From contig CAYNRU010000064.1 in the NCBI GenBank assembly GCA_964399635.1, forward strand, positions 62,001 to 126,000: a stretch of 64,000 nucleotides of DNA. The letters are read 5' to 3'. The translations under genes were made by a program, and so were the position numbers. Position 1 is the first letter of the stretch. Every line of letters starts with the position of its first letter. Origin of the DNA: UBA4615 sp964399635. GTDB taxonomy: Bacteria; Pseudomonadota; Gammaproteobacteria; Burkholderiales; Burkholderiaceae_E. Shown one piece after another: positions 36,003 to 46,964 of this stretch. The notes below the pieces were generated by a model, which ran no database searches, was not told the origin of the DNA, and was given only the letters and a program-made list of their open reading frames with translations.

Positions 36003-37589
36003 CTAGAACCGGTAATCGATCGATGCGAGCAGCGCCGCCTCGTCGTAGACGACGGTCGTGCCATCGCCTCGCTGGCGCTGGATGCGGCCGCCGATAGACG
36101 TGAATGCACGCGGCGTGAGCCGGTAGTCCCAGGTCGCCCACAGGCTGCTCAAGGTCGCGTGCGAGGCCAGCAGCGGCGAGTCCGACACCGTCTGGCGAGC
36201 GGCCAGGTTGAGCGAGTTGCGAGCGTCGAGCCGGTGGGTGAAGGCGAGCGACGCGCCGTACTGGTCGGTGTCCTCCACCGGCCCGCCCGCGAACGCGACC
36301 GCGGTGCGCCGGTTGTTGATGAACACCGAGGCGAGCACCGAGTTTCGGGTGCCGAGCCAGCCGACCGACGCCAGCAGGGTGTCCACGTAGACAATGGGGC
36401 TGTTGGCGATGCCGCTGCCGTAGCTCGTTCCCGCGGGCGAGGTGAGGTTCTGGTCGATCAGGCCCTGCGCGACCGGGTTGCTGGTCGAGGCGGACGGCGT
36501 GCCGGCGGCGCTCGGGATGTTGAAGAGGCTGCTGCCGCCCGTTCCGTACAGGCCGGACCGGTTGCCGTCGTTGATGCCATTGAAATAGTCGAGACCGAAG
36601 GTCCAGTTGGCGGCACGGTGGGACGCGCGTGCAAAGCCCGTGCTGCCGTAGTAGCGATCGGCCCAGCGTGCGCGGACCGATGTGCGCAGGTCCGGGTTCC
36701 ATTCGATGGCGAGGGAGGGCCCCCAGCCGCTGTTCTCGCCCTTGTTGTTGTACAGGATCTCGTTCTGGGAGTAGGCGGCGCCGGCGCCCAGGCGCAGCGT
36801 GGGACCCACCCTGTACCAGCCCAGCAGGTCGACGTCCGCGCCGTTATATGACAGGCCGTCCTGGTAGGCGACGGTATACACGTCCGCGAACGCGGACCAA
36901 CCGATCTGCCGGCGGGTGAGGTCGCTGCGTACGTTTCCTGACAAGGACTGCGAGGTGTTGCTCTGGGAGTTGCTGCCCGGATCGATGTACCTCAACCGAT
37001 AGCGCGCTGTCCAGGTGCCGTCTCCGTCGAAGCGGCCGAACAGGTAGGGCGACAGCTCGAAATCCTGGTACTGCGTGCGGTTGGTCCGCTGCGCACCTGG
37101 GTCGAAGGACGACACGCCAAACGGCGAGGCGTTGATGTCGAACACGCTGGCCCGCGCAAACACCCGCAGCGACTCCTCCGTCAGCTTGAAGTCGCCCCAG
37201 GCGCGCAGGTCGTGCCGGATCTCGTCGGTCGGATTGATGCCGCCGTCGCGTATCTGCCCGCGCAGGCCGTAGAACGCGTAGCCGACGGCGCGCGGGCTGT
37301 TGAGCGACGCCTGGACGTAGGGCATCAGCTCGAACAGGGTGCCGGTTGTCTTGGCCGGGTCGGGCAGCAGGTCGATGTTGTCGCTGGCGACGACCGAGGC
37401 CCGGATGCCGGGCGTGACGGTGTAGGCGCGTCCTTCGGGGTTGGTTCCGATGGCCGAAGGTGTCGTGCCCGCAGCCCCTGGCGCAGCCCCGCCCATCTGC
37501 GCACCGGCGAGCAGCGGCGCCATCAGCGCCGTGGCCAGTGCCAGCCTGATGCCCGGATGCGTCCGGTGAGTCGTGTCAGCCCGCGCCAT
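36003..37589 (-). CDS. PEP-CTERM-system-associated outer-membrane beta-barrel protein (TIGR03016-like)
   Basis: 528 residues with a signal peptide (hydrophobic 15-28, cleavage near LLAGA-Q) and alternating amphipathic strands through to the terminal Phe of SIDYRF, as in outer-membrane barrels. Features such as YTVTPGIRASVVASDNIDL near the mature start fit the OMP family found in XrtA operons, probably the outer-membrane export partner. I chose ATG at 37589, giving a 14-base overlap with the kinase gene; ATG at 37634 would add 15 residues before the signal and overlap more. Confidence 0.88.
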   Translation of the reverse strand: MARADTTHRTHPGIRLALATALMAPLLAGAQMGGAAPGAAGTTPSAIGTNPEGRAYTVTPGIRASVVASDNIDLLPDPAKTTGTLFELMPYVQASLNSPRAVGYAFYGLRGQIRDGGINPTDEIRHDLRAWGDFKLTEESLRVFARASVFDINASPFGVSSFDPGAQRTNRTQYQDFELSPYLFGRFDGDGTWTARYRLRYIDPGSNSQSNTSQSLSGNVRSDLTRRQIGWSAFADVYTVAYQDGLSYNGADVDLLGWYRVGPTLRLGAGAAYSQNEILYNNKGENSGWGPSLAIEWNPDLRTSVRARWADRYYGSTGFARASHRAANWTFGLDYFNGINDGNRSGLYGTGGSSLFNIPSAAGTPSASTSNPVAQGLIDQNLTSPAGTSYGSGIANSPIVYVDTLLASVGWLGTRNSVLASVFINNRRTAVAFAGGPVEDTDQYGASLAFTHRLDARNSLNLAARQTVSDSPLLASHATLSSLWATWDYRLTPRAFTSIGGRIQRQRGDGTTVVYDEAALLASIDYRF

Positions 37590-38598
37590 ACCCGTATCCC
37601 TGGTATCCGTATTGGTTGCCCGCACGCGCTTCACGGGACTTGTTGAGCACCAGGCCGACGACTTCGGTGGTGCCCAGGGTCGCGAGCGCTTCCTTGACCG
37701 ACTCCCGCGGCGTCTTGCCGGCCTCGACGACCATGACGATCTGGCCCATGTAGGAGGCGAGCACGCGGGACTCGGTGGTGATGAGCAAGGGCGGCGAATC
37801 GAAGATGATGACCCGGTCCGGGAACCGTGTCGACAGTTCTTCCAGCAGCCGGTTCATGGCCTGGCTTGCGATCAGCTCGGTCGCGTGATCGTCTCGGCGG
37901 CCGGCCGGCAGCAGGGACAGGTTCTCGATGTTGGTCGGGACCACCAGGGAGGCTATGTCCGGCGAGCCGTCGATCAGCCAGTCCATCAGGCCCGCGCCGG
38001 TCACGATGCCGAGCTCGCGCGGGATGGACGGGCGTGCCACGTCGGCGTCCACCAGCAGGACCTGATGGTCTCGCTCGGAGGCGATGCTCAAGGCGAGGTT
38101 GATCGCGCAGAAGCTCTTGCCCTCTCCGGGGAAGGCGCTGGTGACCATGACCCGCCTGCCGTTGAGCAGGGGGAACGAGCCGCTACGGCCGAAGGCATTG
38201 GTCAGGAGCGGGCGCTTGATGACCCGGAACTCCTGGCCGATGACCGACGGCGTGCCGTCGGGCATCACGAAGCCCCTCGCGCGCAGGGGCTCGAGCTGGA
38301 TCGTGACGGCCGGCGGCGTCCGGCCGGCCGGGGGCTGCGGCGCTGCCGGTGCCGAAACCGTGGTCATGGCCGGAGCATCCGGCTGACTGCCACCGGGTGC
38401 GGCGGGCACGCTCCTGACGCTCGGGTTGGCCGGGCCGGGCAGGCGAGCCGCCGCATTGCCGGCGCGCGCCATCGCCTCCTCGATCAGCGGCCCCGCCGCG
38501 CCCTGGATCGGGCCGGCCTGACCGGCCCGATCGGTCGGCGACCCCGGCTCGGGGCGGCCCGCGCCGAGTTTGTCGACCGCTCGTTCGATCAGGCTCAT
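37576..38598 (-). CDS. XrtA-associated tyrosine autokinase (CpsD/CapB type)
   Basis: 340 residues, bacterial tyrosine kinase domain. Walker A SAFPGEGKSFCAINLA, Walker A' VLLVDADVARPS and Walker B VIIFDSPPLL are all present. A Pro/Ala-rich N-terminal part (about 20-105) precedes it. The C-terminus NQYGYQGYGYGAG carries four tyrosines, the usual autophosphorylation cluster. It works with the chain-length determinant encoded upstream to control polymer length. No membrane segment, so kinase and Wzz are separate as in Gram-positive systems and XrtA operons. Confidence 0.95.
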   Translation of the reverse strand: MSLIERAVDKLGAGRPEPGSPTDRAGQAGPIQGAAGPLIEEAMARAGNAAARLPGPANPSVRSVPAAPGGSQPDAPAMTTVSAPAAPQPPAGRTPPAVTIQLEPLRARGFVMPDGTPSVIGQEFRVIKRPLLTNAFGRSGSFPLLNGRRVMVTSAFPGEGKSFCAINLALSIASERDHQVLLVDADVARPSIPRELGIVTGAGLMDWLIDGSPDIASLVVPTNIENLSLLPAGRRDDHATELIASQAMNRLLEELSTRFPDRVIIFDSPPLLITTESRVLASYMGQIVMVVEAGKTPRESVKEALATLGTTEVVGLVLNKSREARAGNQYGYQGYGYGAG

Positions 38599-38617
38599 CG
38601 CGGGTCCGTCCTATGTG

Positions 38618-40186
38618 TCATTGCGCGAAGGCTCGCATCGCGAAGAAGGCGATCAGTGCGCCGAAGGCGCCGAGATACAGCAGGCCGGTCGTGGAGAACG
38701 CGACCACGGCCATCCGCGCGCGCGTGCGGCTCGCCGCGTCGCTGATCATCGATACCGAGCCGAGCAGCGGTATGCCCGTATAGGCACGCAGGCTGCGTGA
38801 ATCGAAGAACGTGGGTTTGAGCTGATCCAGCACGAAGGTCATCGCGAGGCCCGCCGCGATCGATGCGAGGAGCACCGCCGCCAGCAGCGCCGGCCTGTTC
38901 GGGAACACGGGCTGCGGCGCGACGCGCGGCGGATCCACGATCCGGAACTCGCCGACGCCGCCCTTGGAGTCCATGTCACCGGAGATCGCCGCGGATTCGC
39001 GGCGGGCGACCAGCGCCTCGTAGTTCTTCTTGTTGATGTCGTAGTCGCGGGTGAGCTGCGTGTACTCGGCCTCGATCTTCGGGACCGTCTGCGCCGCGCT
39101 CCGGGCCTGGTTCAGCCGCAGCTCGGCGTCCGCCACCCGTGCCCGCAGCGCGGCGATCTTGGCCTCGGTCTCGGCGAGCTGGATCTTGATGTCCTGGTAG
39201 ACCTTGTTGGGGATCACCGTCGTGGTGCCGGGGCGCGCCACGCCAGCCGGCCTGATGCCCTTGCGCTCGGCATCGAGTTGCTGCTCGAGGTCCTTGAGCA
39301 TGCGCTGCAGGTTGATGACGTCCGGGTGGGCCTCGGTGTAACGCAGCAGCAGGTCGTCCAGCCGCTTGCGCCCGATCTCCAGGCGCTGCTCGGTCTCGGT
39401 CGGGCCGCGTGCGGCCGGCGGCTCGGGGGCGACGGACGAGGTGAAGGAGGGCGGCTCGTCGGCCAGCTGCTTGCGCAGCGCCTCGCGGCTGTTCTCGAGC
39501 TGGCGCAGCTCGAGCCGCGAGGCATTGACCTCGGTCTGCGCCGCGCCGGCGGTGGCGACGTAGTCGTTGGCGATGTTGGGCATCATCGCGAGGTTGCGGA
39601 CCTTGAAGTCCTTCAGCGCCGACTCGGCTTCGACCAGGCGCTTCTCGTACTGCGCGATCTGGTCGTCGATGAAGCGCCGGGCCTGCTCGCCGTCGCGCCG
39701 CTTGTCGCCGAGGTTGCCCTCCACGAAGATCGAGAGCAGGGACTGGACGACCTTGCGGGCGGACTCCGGCGCGCCGTCCTGGTAGGCCACGCTGTAGAGG
39801 TTGCTGTCGCCGCCGCCCACCGGCCTGAACTTGATCGACTTCATCAGCGAGTCGATGAGTTGTTCACGCTCCTGCGGGGTCCTGGCCTTGAGGTCCAGGT
39901 CCGACATCCGGACCACGCGGTCCACGTTGGGCCGGTTGATGAGCGTGCGCGCCATCATCTGGACCTGCTGGTTCAGGTTGGGCTGCACCGCCAGGCCCGC
40001 CATCAGCGGCTTGAGGATCGACTGGGTGTCGACGTAGACCCGCGCGGTCGCCTCGTAGCGGTTCGGGATCATCAGGACGGCGACCGCCCCGAGCGTGCCG
40101 ACCGTGAGGGCGGCCGCGAGGCCCCACCAGCGCTGGCGCCACAGGCCGGGCAGCAGCGAGCTGAGCTTGAGCCAGAGGTCGGTCAT
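38618..40186 (-). CDS. XrtA system chain-length determinant (Wzz/GNVR)
   Basis: 522 residues. An N-terminal membrane segment (about 21-41) is followed by the Wzz domain, a long coiled-coil periplasmic region (about 170-400) with YDINKKNYEALVARRES, then the GNVR/Pro-rich FRIVDPPRVAPQPVFPNRP and a C-terminal membrane segment; a further hydrophobic hairpin ends the protein. It sets polysaccharide length together with the kinase. One base separates the start from the export gene's stop. Confidence 0.94.
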   Translation of the reverse strand: MTDLWLKLSSLLPGLWRQRWWGLAAALTVGTLGAVAVLMIPNRYEATARVYVDTQSILKPLMAGLAVQPNLNQQVQMMARTLINRPNVDRVVRMSDLDLKARTPQEREQLIDSLMKSIKFRPVGGGDSNLYSVAYQDGAPESARKVVQSLLSIFVEGNLGDKRRDGEQARRFIDDQIAQYEKRLVEAESALKDFKVRNLAMMPNIANDYVATAGAAQTEVNASRLELRQLENSREALRKQLADEPPSFTSSVAPEPPAARGPTETEQRLEIGRKRLDDLLLRYTEAHPDVINLQRMLKDLEQQLDAERKGIRPAGVARPGTTTVIPNKVYQDIKIQLAETEAKIAALRARVADAELRLNQARSAAQTVPKIEAEYTQLTRDYDINKKNYEALVARRESAAISGDMDSKGGVGEFRIVDPPRVAPQPVFPNRPALLAAVLLASIAAGLAMTFVLDQLKPTFFDSRSLRAYTGIPLLGSVSMISDAASRTRARMAVVAFSTTGLLYLGAFGALIAFFAMRAFAQ

Positions 40187-40187
40187 G

Positions 40188-40787
40188 TCAGAACCAGCTC
40201 TCGGGAATCATGATGACGTCGCCGGGCAGCACTTCGACGTTGGCCGAGACGTCGCCGCCCTTGAGGAGGTCGCGCAGGCGCAGCGCGTACTGCTTGTTGT
40301 CCTCGGCCTTGCGGATCAGCACCGCGCGGTTGCCCGACGCGTATTCGGTGACGCCGCCCACCTGGATCATCACGTCGAGCAGCGTCATGCCCTGCTTGTA
40401 GGGCAGGGCCGCCGGCTTCATGGCCTGGCCCACCACCCGAACCTGCTCGCTCGAGTTGCCGACGAAGTTGGAGACCCCGACCGTGACGGTGGGCTCGCGC
40501 ACGTATTTCTTGAGCCGCTCCTCGATCTCGCGGCCGAGCTCGGACGGCGTGCGGCCGATCGCGACGAGGTCTTCGATGAGCGGCGCGGTGATCTTGCCGT
40601 CGGGGCGCACCGGCACCTTGGTCGACAGCTCCGGATGGCGCCAGACGCTGATGTCCAGCGTGTCGCCGGGGCCGATCTGGTACTGGTAATTGGGCTGGGA
40701 CGCCTTGGCGGGTGCGGGCGGCAGCGCGGACGACGCGCATCCTGCGAGCACGAACGCCGCGAGGACTGAGGCCAGGAGTCGGGTCAT
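40188..40787 (-). CDS. Polysaccharide export lipoprotein (Wza/EpsE-like)
   Basis: 199 residues, lipoprotein with lipobox VLAGC (Cys17). The Poly_export domain (YQIGPGDTLDISVWRHPELS and KVPVRPDGKITAPLIEDL) and one SLBB-like domain (VRVVGQAMKPAALPYKQGMT) fit short XrtA-type exporters. Being short, it probably lacks the C-terminal amphipathic outer-membrane helix of Wza, so the barrel protein encoded nearby may complete the outer-membrane channel. First gene of the export operon. Confidence 0.94.
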   Translation of the reverse strand: MTRLLASVLAAFVLAGCASSALPPAPAKASQPNYQYQIGPGDTLDISVWRHPELSTKVPVRPDGKITAPLIEDLVAIGRTPSELGREIEERLKKYVREPTVTVGVSNFVGNSSEQVRVVGQAMKPAALPYKQGMTLLDVMIQVGGVTEYASGNRAVLIRKAEDNKQYALRLRDLLKGGDVSANVEVLPGDVIMIPESWF

Positions 40788-41213
40788 CGTGGAGCTCCGA
40801 ACGATCGGGATGGGGAAGGGGCGACCGGTTTGGACGACACCATCTTGACCTTAGCCTGCTTCACGAGGGCATGAAGCGCTGAAGCCATGATCGGTCGGCC
40901 TCGTCGGACGGGCGAGGAATATTGTCGCTTCCAGGGTCCAGGGTGGATCCGGCCCGAGCCGTCCGGATGCAGGCGTGAAACCGGCCATGAATCGAGCGGG
41001 AAAGGCCTCGAATCCACGGTCCGCGCGACCCATTTATGCATTGTAGGCTGTGCCCGGCCGCGCCTGCATTCCGGCTCGCCGATTGCTCGGCCTGCGACCT
41101 GCCCGACATCGATTTCCCAGGTCTGCAGCCTTGAATTCCGATATCGTGTTGCAATGCAGCAACGGTTGCTCCGGCATGGGCTGCGGCACGCTTTGCTGCG
41201 GGTCGCGCCGCTG
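40788..41213. other. 426-base gap, likely promoter region of the export operon
   Basis: No credible gene. It must contain the promoter driving leftward transcription of the export operon. The system regulator is an NtrC-type activator, so I looked for a sigma-54 site: CGGAGCA-accg-TTGC on the minus strand (about 41160-41175) has GG and GC correctly spaced but otherwise matches poorly. TACAAT on the minus strand near 41040-41045 is a -10-like string without a good -35. Confidence 0.4.
41148..41169. repeat. Triple GTTGC/GCAAC half-site cluster
   Basis: GTTGC (41148-41152), GCAAC (41159-41163) and GTTGC (41165-41169) alternate in orientation, giving two nested inverted repeats within 22 bases. 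It lies in the gap upstream of the export operon and just downstream of the phosphatase-fold gene. It could be an operator or part of an activator site; unproven. Confidence 0.3.
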
Positions 41214-42638
41214 TCAGGCGACCCCCTGCCGGCCGGGAACGTCCAGGTGCCCGGCCAGCGCCCGGCTGAAGCTCCGCCCGCCGGTGGCAGGATGCTTGGC
41301 GGGAGGTACCGAGAACCAGTCGAGCACAGTCGGCAGCCAGTCGAGGATCGACACCTTCTGCTGGTGCACCGCATGCGATCCGGTCTTTATCCAGATCAGG
41401 CTCTCGGGATGGTGCGTCGTGGCCTTGGTCGTGGGGAGCCGCGAGAAGGTGTCGCCGAAGCGCATCCGCCCGCCGTCGTGGAACCCTGAGATCTGCGCTT
41501 CGTCCGGGATGGCGGTTCGCGTGTTCGCTCCGAAGAAGACCGAATCCGGATTGGACTGCCCGACGAACAGCGCCTGCTTGCCGTCGATCGTCAGGAGGTT
41601 GAGGGTTGCGCGTGCGGCGGTCGCCTGCTGGGCAGATGCCATGCGCACGTTCACCTGTTCCGACATCACCGGCAAGGTCTCCACCGGCGTCAATCCGGCG
41701 CGTGCAAGGAAGGCAGCCGGGTCGGCGAACTTGTAGAAGACCTGCTGCGCATGCGGCAGACGCTGCTGGCTGAGTGCCGTACAGAGCATGAGGGTCGCGC
41801 CCTGGGACTCCAGTTCAAACATCTCGGCGAGCAGCTTGTCCATCTGCTGGTAGCCGTACAGCACGGCCGAGCCGAGCATCTTCGCGTCTTCGCCCGTGGG
41901 TGCGTCGGGATACTCGTTGGGAAAAGCGTAGTGCCAATAGGCGTGCTGGTAATGGGCGGTGCTGTTCAGGAAGAACGACGCGAAGTCCGGCTGGCTCCCT
42001 CGCCAGTACTTTCGGAAGACATCGAACTGGATCAGGTCCAGCAGCGCCGCCCTGCGCCATTTGGTGTCCTTGGCGACGGTGCTGTCCGACAGGACCTGCC
42101 CGACGAGCTTGAGGACGGTCTTGGGCCGCAGCCCGTTCGAGATGAGGAAGCCCAGGAATCGAACGAGCGTATCGACGGGTACTCGCGTGCCGGCAGCGTC
42201 GCTGCTGGTTCTGACCAGATGACCGATCGCCTCGTGGTACGCAGACCATTGCGCCGGAAAGGGGGCCTGCGTTGCGCACCAGGGATCGGGTATGAACAGG
42301 CTGCCCGGGTTGTGGAACGCCTTGACGTTCATGCTGGCGAAATCGGCGACCCGGTATCCCTCGTTGGCTAGGATCTGCCAGACGTCGGGGAAACCCGCGG
42401 TCGGGCCGTCGGTCAGGTTCTGTACTCCATGCGCCTCGTAGGGCATGCCGGTGTGCATCGAGTACCACTGGATCCACGGCTCGAGATTGTCTGGGCCAGG
42501 CTCGTCGGCCACCGCCGTGAAGACTTGCGACGCGTCGTGGAATCGCTTGAAGTTGGGCAGTAACCCCTTCGCCATCCATGTGGAGAGCAGGGGGGCGCAG
42601 AGTTCGTTGAACTCGAGACAGATCAGCTTCTTGCCCAT
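41214..42638 (-). CDS. Alkaline-phosphatase-fold protein with altered active site
   Basis: 474 residues, no signal peptide. Overall pattern matches the type I phosphodiesterase/alkaline phosphatase superfamily: an N-terminal strand (KKLICLEFNELCAPLL), a segment ending WYSMHTGMPYEAHGV like the TG-x-P-x-x-HG of the family, SFFLNSTAHYQHAYWH where a D-x-x-x-H normally lies, and the late DWLPTVLDWFSVP. The usual nucleophile (Thr/Ser) and several metal ligands seem replaced (EPWIQW at the nucleophile region, CTALSQQ where a DH pair is normal). Function unknown; its position suggests a role in glycan assembly. 167 bases separate it from prsT. Confidence 0.7.
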   Translation of the reverse strand: MGKKLICLEFNELCAPLLSTWMAKGLLPNFKRFHDASQVFTAVADEPGPDNLEPWIQWYSMHTGMPYEAHGVQNLTDGPTAGFPDVWQILANEGYRVADFASMNVKAFHNPGSLFIPDPWCATQAPFPAQWSAYHEAIGHLVRTSSDAAGTRVPVDTLVRFLGFLISNGLRPKTVLKLVGQVLSDSTVAKDTKWRRAALLDLIQFDVFRKYWRGSQPDFASFFLNSTAHYQHAYWHYAFPNEYPDAPTGEDAKMLGSAVLYGYQQMDKLLAEMFELESQGATLMLCTALSQQRLPHAQQVFYKFADPAAFLARAGLTPVETLPVMSEQVNVRMASAQQATAARATLNLLTIDGKQALFVGQSNPDSVFFGANTRTAIPDEAQISGFHDGGRMRFGDTFSRLPTTKATTHHPESLIWIKTGSHAVHQQKVSILDWLPTVLDWFSVPPAKHPATGGRSFSRALAGHLDVPGRQGVA

Positions 42639-42805
42639 GGCCGATGTTCCAGGTTGTTCAGGTTCCGATACGACTTAGAAGTATTCCTCTATCCCGCGAC
42701 TGTGACTAGAACGTAATGACATCTGCCAGGCTCCGATGCGAATAACACCGAGAGTACGTTCAGGAAAGAGGTCGGCGGGCCCCGCGGGGGCAGTTCCCTC
42801 CTAAG

Positions 42806-45592
42806 TCACAGCGACTTTGCGAGCTCCCGCGCAACCTTGGCTTGTCCGGACTCCGGAAACTCCGCGATCAGCGCCTCGGCCACCCCCCTGGCCGCCGCCT
42901 TGTCCCCGCTGCCCGCCAACGCCTGCGCGTAATGCAGTCGATAGTCGGGCACCTTGGGCGCGAGGTCGGTTGCCTGCTTGAGCAGCTCGACCCCGCGCTT
43001 GGCGTCGCCACGCTCCACCAGGATCATCGCCAGCGTGTCGATGACGGGTGCGGCCTTGGGCGCCCGCTTGTAGGCGTCCTCGGCGACCTGCAGCGCGCGC
43101 GGGTCCTTCAGCTCCTTGAGCGACCAGGCGAGGTTGTTGAGCGCGACCACGTTGGCCGGGTTCGCCTTGACCACCACGTCGTAGTGCTCGGCCGCACCCT
43201 TCCACTGGCGCGCCGCCACGGCCTGCTCGCCGGCGTACATCCGCAGCGCGATGTCGGCCGGGGCCGCGCGCACCCCGTCCTTCAGGGCGGCCTCCGCATC
43301 CGGCGCCTTGCCCCCGCGCAGCAGGGACTGGTGCTGCTTGACCACCAGCGGCGTGCTCCGCTCGATGACGATGGCCTTGCGATAGGAGGCGGCCGCATCC
43401 AGCCAGCGCTTGTCGGCGGCGAACAGGTCGCCCTCCAGGGCCAGGCCGGCGGAGCTCGAGGGCAGGGCCTTCTGCAGGTTCGCGGCGATCTTTTGCGCCT
43501 CGTCCTTCTTGCCGTCCTTCAGCAGCATCGCGGCGATACCAAACTGCGGCCCCGGCGCCTTCGGGTCCAGCTCGGCGGCCTGACGGAAGCTGGCCATCGC
43601 GCCGGCGTTGTCGTCGAGCGAGGCCTTGAGCTCGCCCATGCGCAAGTGCATCTGCGGCGACTTGGGGCTGAGGCGGACCAGCTTCTCGAAGGTCTCGATC
43701 GCCTGCTGCTTCTCCTCGGACCGCAGGAAGGCGGTGCCCAGCGCATCCAGCAGCTGGGCATTGTCGGGGTGCTGCGCGAGCGCCTGCTGCAGCAGGGGCA
43801 CGGCGTCCTTGGGCTTGTTCTGCTGCATCAGCTGCTGCGCCAGGCCCAGCACCGGCTCGATGGCAGCCGGGTTGGCGGTCTGGGCCTGCTTGAGGAGTCG
43901 GGTCACCTCCTCGGCGCCGCCACCGCTGCGCGCGGTGAGCTCGGCGAGCGCCAGGTAGGCCTGGACGCTCTTGGGGTCCTTCTGGATCACGGACTCGAAG
44001 CGCTTGCGGGCGTCCTCGGGCTTCTTGTCGCGCAGGTCGAGCTGCGCGAGGTTGGCGGCCGCGGCATAGAAGGCGGGGTCGATCTGCAGCGCGCGCTCAA
44101 AGCTTGCGCGTGCCTTGGGAACGTCGTTCTTGCCGAGCAGCGCGGTGCCCCGCAGGTTGTGGGTCAGCGGCTTGTCGGGCTGCTTCTTCTCGAGCCGGTC
44201 GATGGCCGCGAGCGCCTCGTCGAACTGCCTGGCGCGCATCCGCGCCATGATCAGCGCGAGGTCGGCCTGCGCGGAGTCCCGGTCGAGCTCGGCCGCGGCC
44301 TCGAGGTCGGCGAAGCCGGCCTCGGACTTGCCGGCCGACAGCAGCGCCAGGCCCAGGCCCGTGCGCTTGCTCGCGTCCTTGGGGTCGAGCCGGGCCGCGC
44401 GCTCGAAGTAGCCGGCTGCACCCGCGGTGTCGTTGCGCCGCAGAGAAGCCTCGCCGGCGATGCCCAGCAGCGCGGGATCCTGGGCGCCCTTGTCCAGCGC
44501 GGCGCGGGCGACCTGCAGCGCGCGTTCCGGATCGTTCTTGCGCAGGTGCACGGCGGCCATCAGGCGCGCGCCCTGCAGGGAGCCGGGCGCCTTGTCCATG
44601 ACCTGGCGGGCGTACTGCTCGGCCAGCTCCGTCGAGTTCTGCATCAGCGCCACGTTTGCGGCGAGCGCGATCGCCGGCAGCATGTCCGGGGCGATCTTCA
44701 GCACCTGCTGGGCGCCGTCGCGCGCGGCATCGAGCCGGCCCTGCCTGAAGTCGAGCACCGCCTTCAGGTAGACGGTCATCGGCAGCCCGGGCGCGAGCTT
44801 CTGGAGCGCCTCGTGCTGGGATTCGGCGGCCGGGTAGTCCTTGAGGTCGGTCAGCAGCGAGACCATCTTGAGCCGCGCCTGCAGCCCGCGCGGATCGGCC
44901 TCGATGGCCTTGGCGAGCGTGTCGCGCGCGCCGGCGGCGTCGGAGGTGGCCAGCTGCAGGTCGGCCTTGAGCAGCAGCGCCTCGAGCAGCGCGGGCGCCC
45001 GGGCGAGCAGCGCGTCGATGGCGCTCGAGGCGCCGGCGATGTCGCCGCGGGCGGCCTGCAGCAGGATCAGGCCCACCTCGGCGCGGGCAAAGTCGGGCTT
45101 GGCCGCCAGCGCGGCGCGGTAGGACAGCTCGGCCTGGGCGCTCTGGCCGTTCTGCACCTGCGCCCGGCCGCTCCAGTAGGCCACGGCGGCCTTGGCCTCG
45201 GGCTGGGTCACCGGGTACTTGGCCGCGGCCTCGAGCGTGCCCTTGGCGTCGCCGGTGGTCATCAGCGACTCCAGCAGGCCGGGCAGCGCCCGATCGGGCG
45301 GGATGCCCAGCTCGAGCGCGCGGCGCCACTCCTTCTCGGCCGAGCGGGGGTCGCGGTTGGCGGCGTGCAGGCCGGCGAGCAACGCGCGGGCCTCGCCGTC
45401 GTCGGGCTTTTGCTGGAGCAGGTTCTTGAGGTGGATCTCGGCGGCCTTGCCGTCCTGCTTGGCGAGCGAGGCGCGGGCCTGCTCCATCAGCTTCTCGGGG
45501 CTGTCGGGGCCGCAGCCCGCCAGCAGCGCGACCGCCACCAGGGCGGCGGCGAGCGTGGCGGGGCGGGCGCTGCGTCGGAGGGTGGTCTTCAT
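42806..45592 (-). CDS. prsT: PEP-CTERM system TPR-repeat lipoprotein PrsT
   Basis: 928 residues. Lipobox LLAGC (Cys27) after an N-terminal signal, then tetratricopeptide repeats over almost the whole length (repeating A-L-x-x-x-P-x-x-x-x-A-x-x-L-A). Length and repeat structure fit PrsT, which is encoded beside prsK and prsR in exosortase clusters and is thought to scaffold polysaccharide assembly or export at the envelope. It begins 22 bases after the prsR stop. Confidence 0.93.
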   Translation of the reverse strand: MKTTLRRSARPATLAAALVAVALLAGCGPDSPEKLMEQARASLAKQDGKAAEIHLKNLLQQKPDDGEARALLAGLHAANRDPRSAEKEWRRALELGIPPDRALPGLLESLMTTGDAKGTLEAAAKYPVTQPEAKAAVAYWSGRAQVQNGQSAQAELSYRAALAAKPDFARAEVGLILLQAARGDIAGASSAIDALLARAPALLEALLLKADLQLATSDAAGARDTLAKAIEADPRGLQARLKMVSLLTDLKDYPAAESQHEALQKLAPGLPMTVYLKAVLDFRQGRLDAARDGAQQVLKIAPDMLPAIALAANVALMQNSTELAEQYARQVMDKAPGSLQGARLMAAVHLRKNDPERALQVARAALDKGAQDPALLGIAGEASLRRNDTAGAAGYFERAARLDPKDASKRTGLGLALLSAGKSEAGFADLEAAAELDRDSAQADLALIMARMRARQFDEALAAIDRLEKKQPDKPLTHNLRGTALLGKNDVPKARASFERALQIDPAFYAAAANLAQLDLRDKKPEDARKRFESVIQKDPKSVQAYLALAELTARSGGGAEEVTRLLKQAQTANPAAIEPVLGLAQQLMQQNKPKDAVPLLQQALAQHPDNAQLLDALGTAFLRSEEKQQAIETFEKLVRLSPKSPQMHLRMGELKASLDDNAGAMASFRQAAELDPKAPGPQFGIAAMLLKDGKKDEAQKIAANLQKALPSSSAGLALEGDLFAADKRWLDAAASYRKAIVIERSTPLVVKQHQSLLRGGKAPDAEAALKDGVRAAPADIALRMYAGEQAVAARQWKGAAEHYDVVVKANPANVVALNNLAWSLKELKDPRALQVAEDAYKRAPKAAPVIDTLAMILVERGDAKRGVELLKQATDLAPKVPDYRLHYAQALAGSGDKAAARGVAEALIAEFPESGQAKVARELAKSL

Positions 45593-45614
45593 TGTGCGAT
45601 GGCTCCCGGGCGCG

Positions 45615-46964
<1,350 letters not shown>

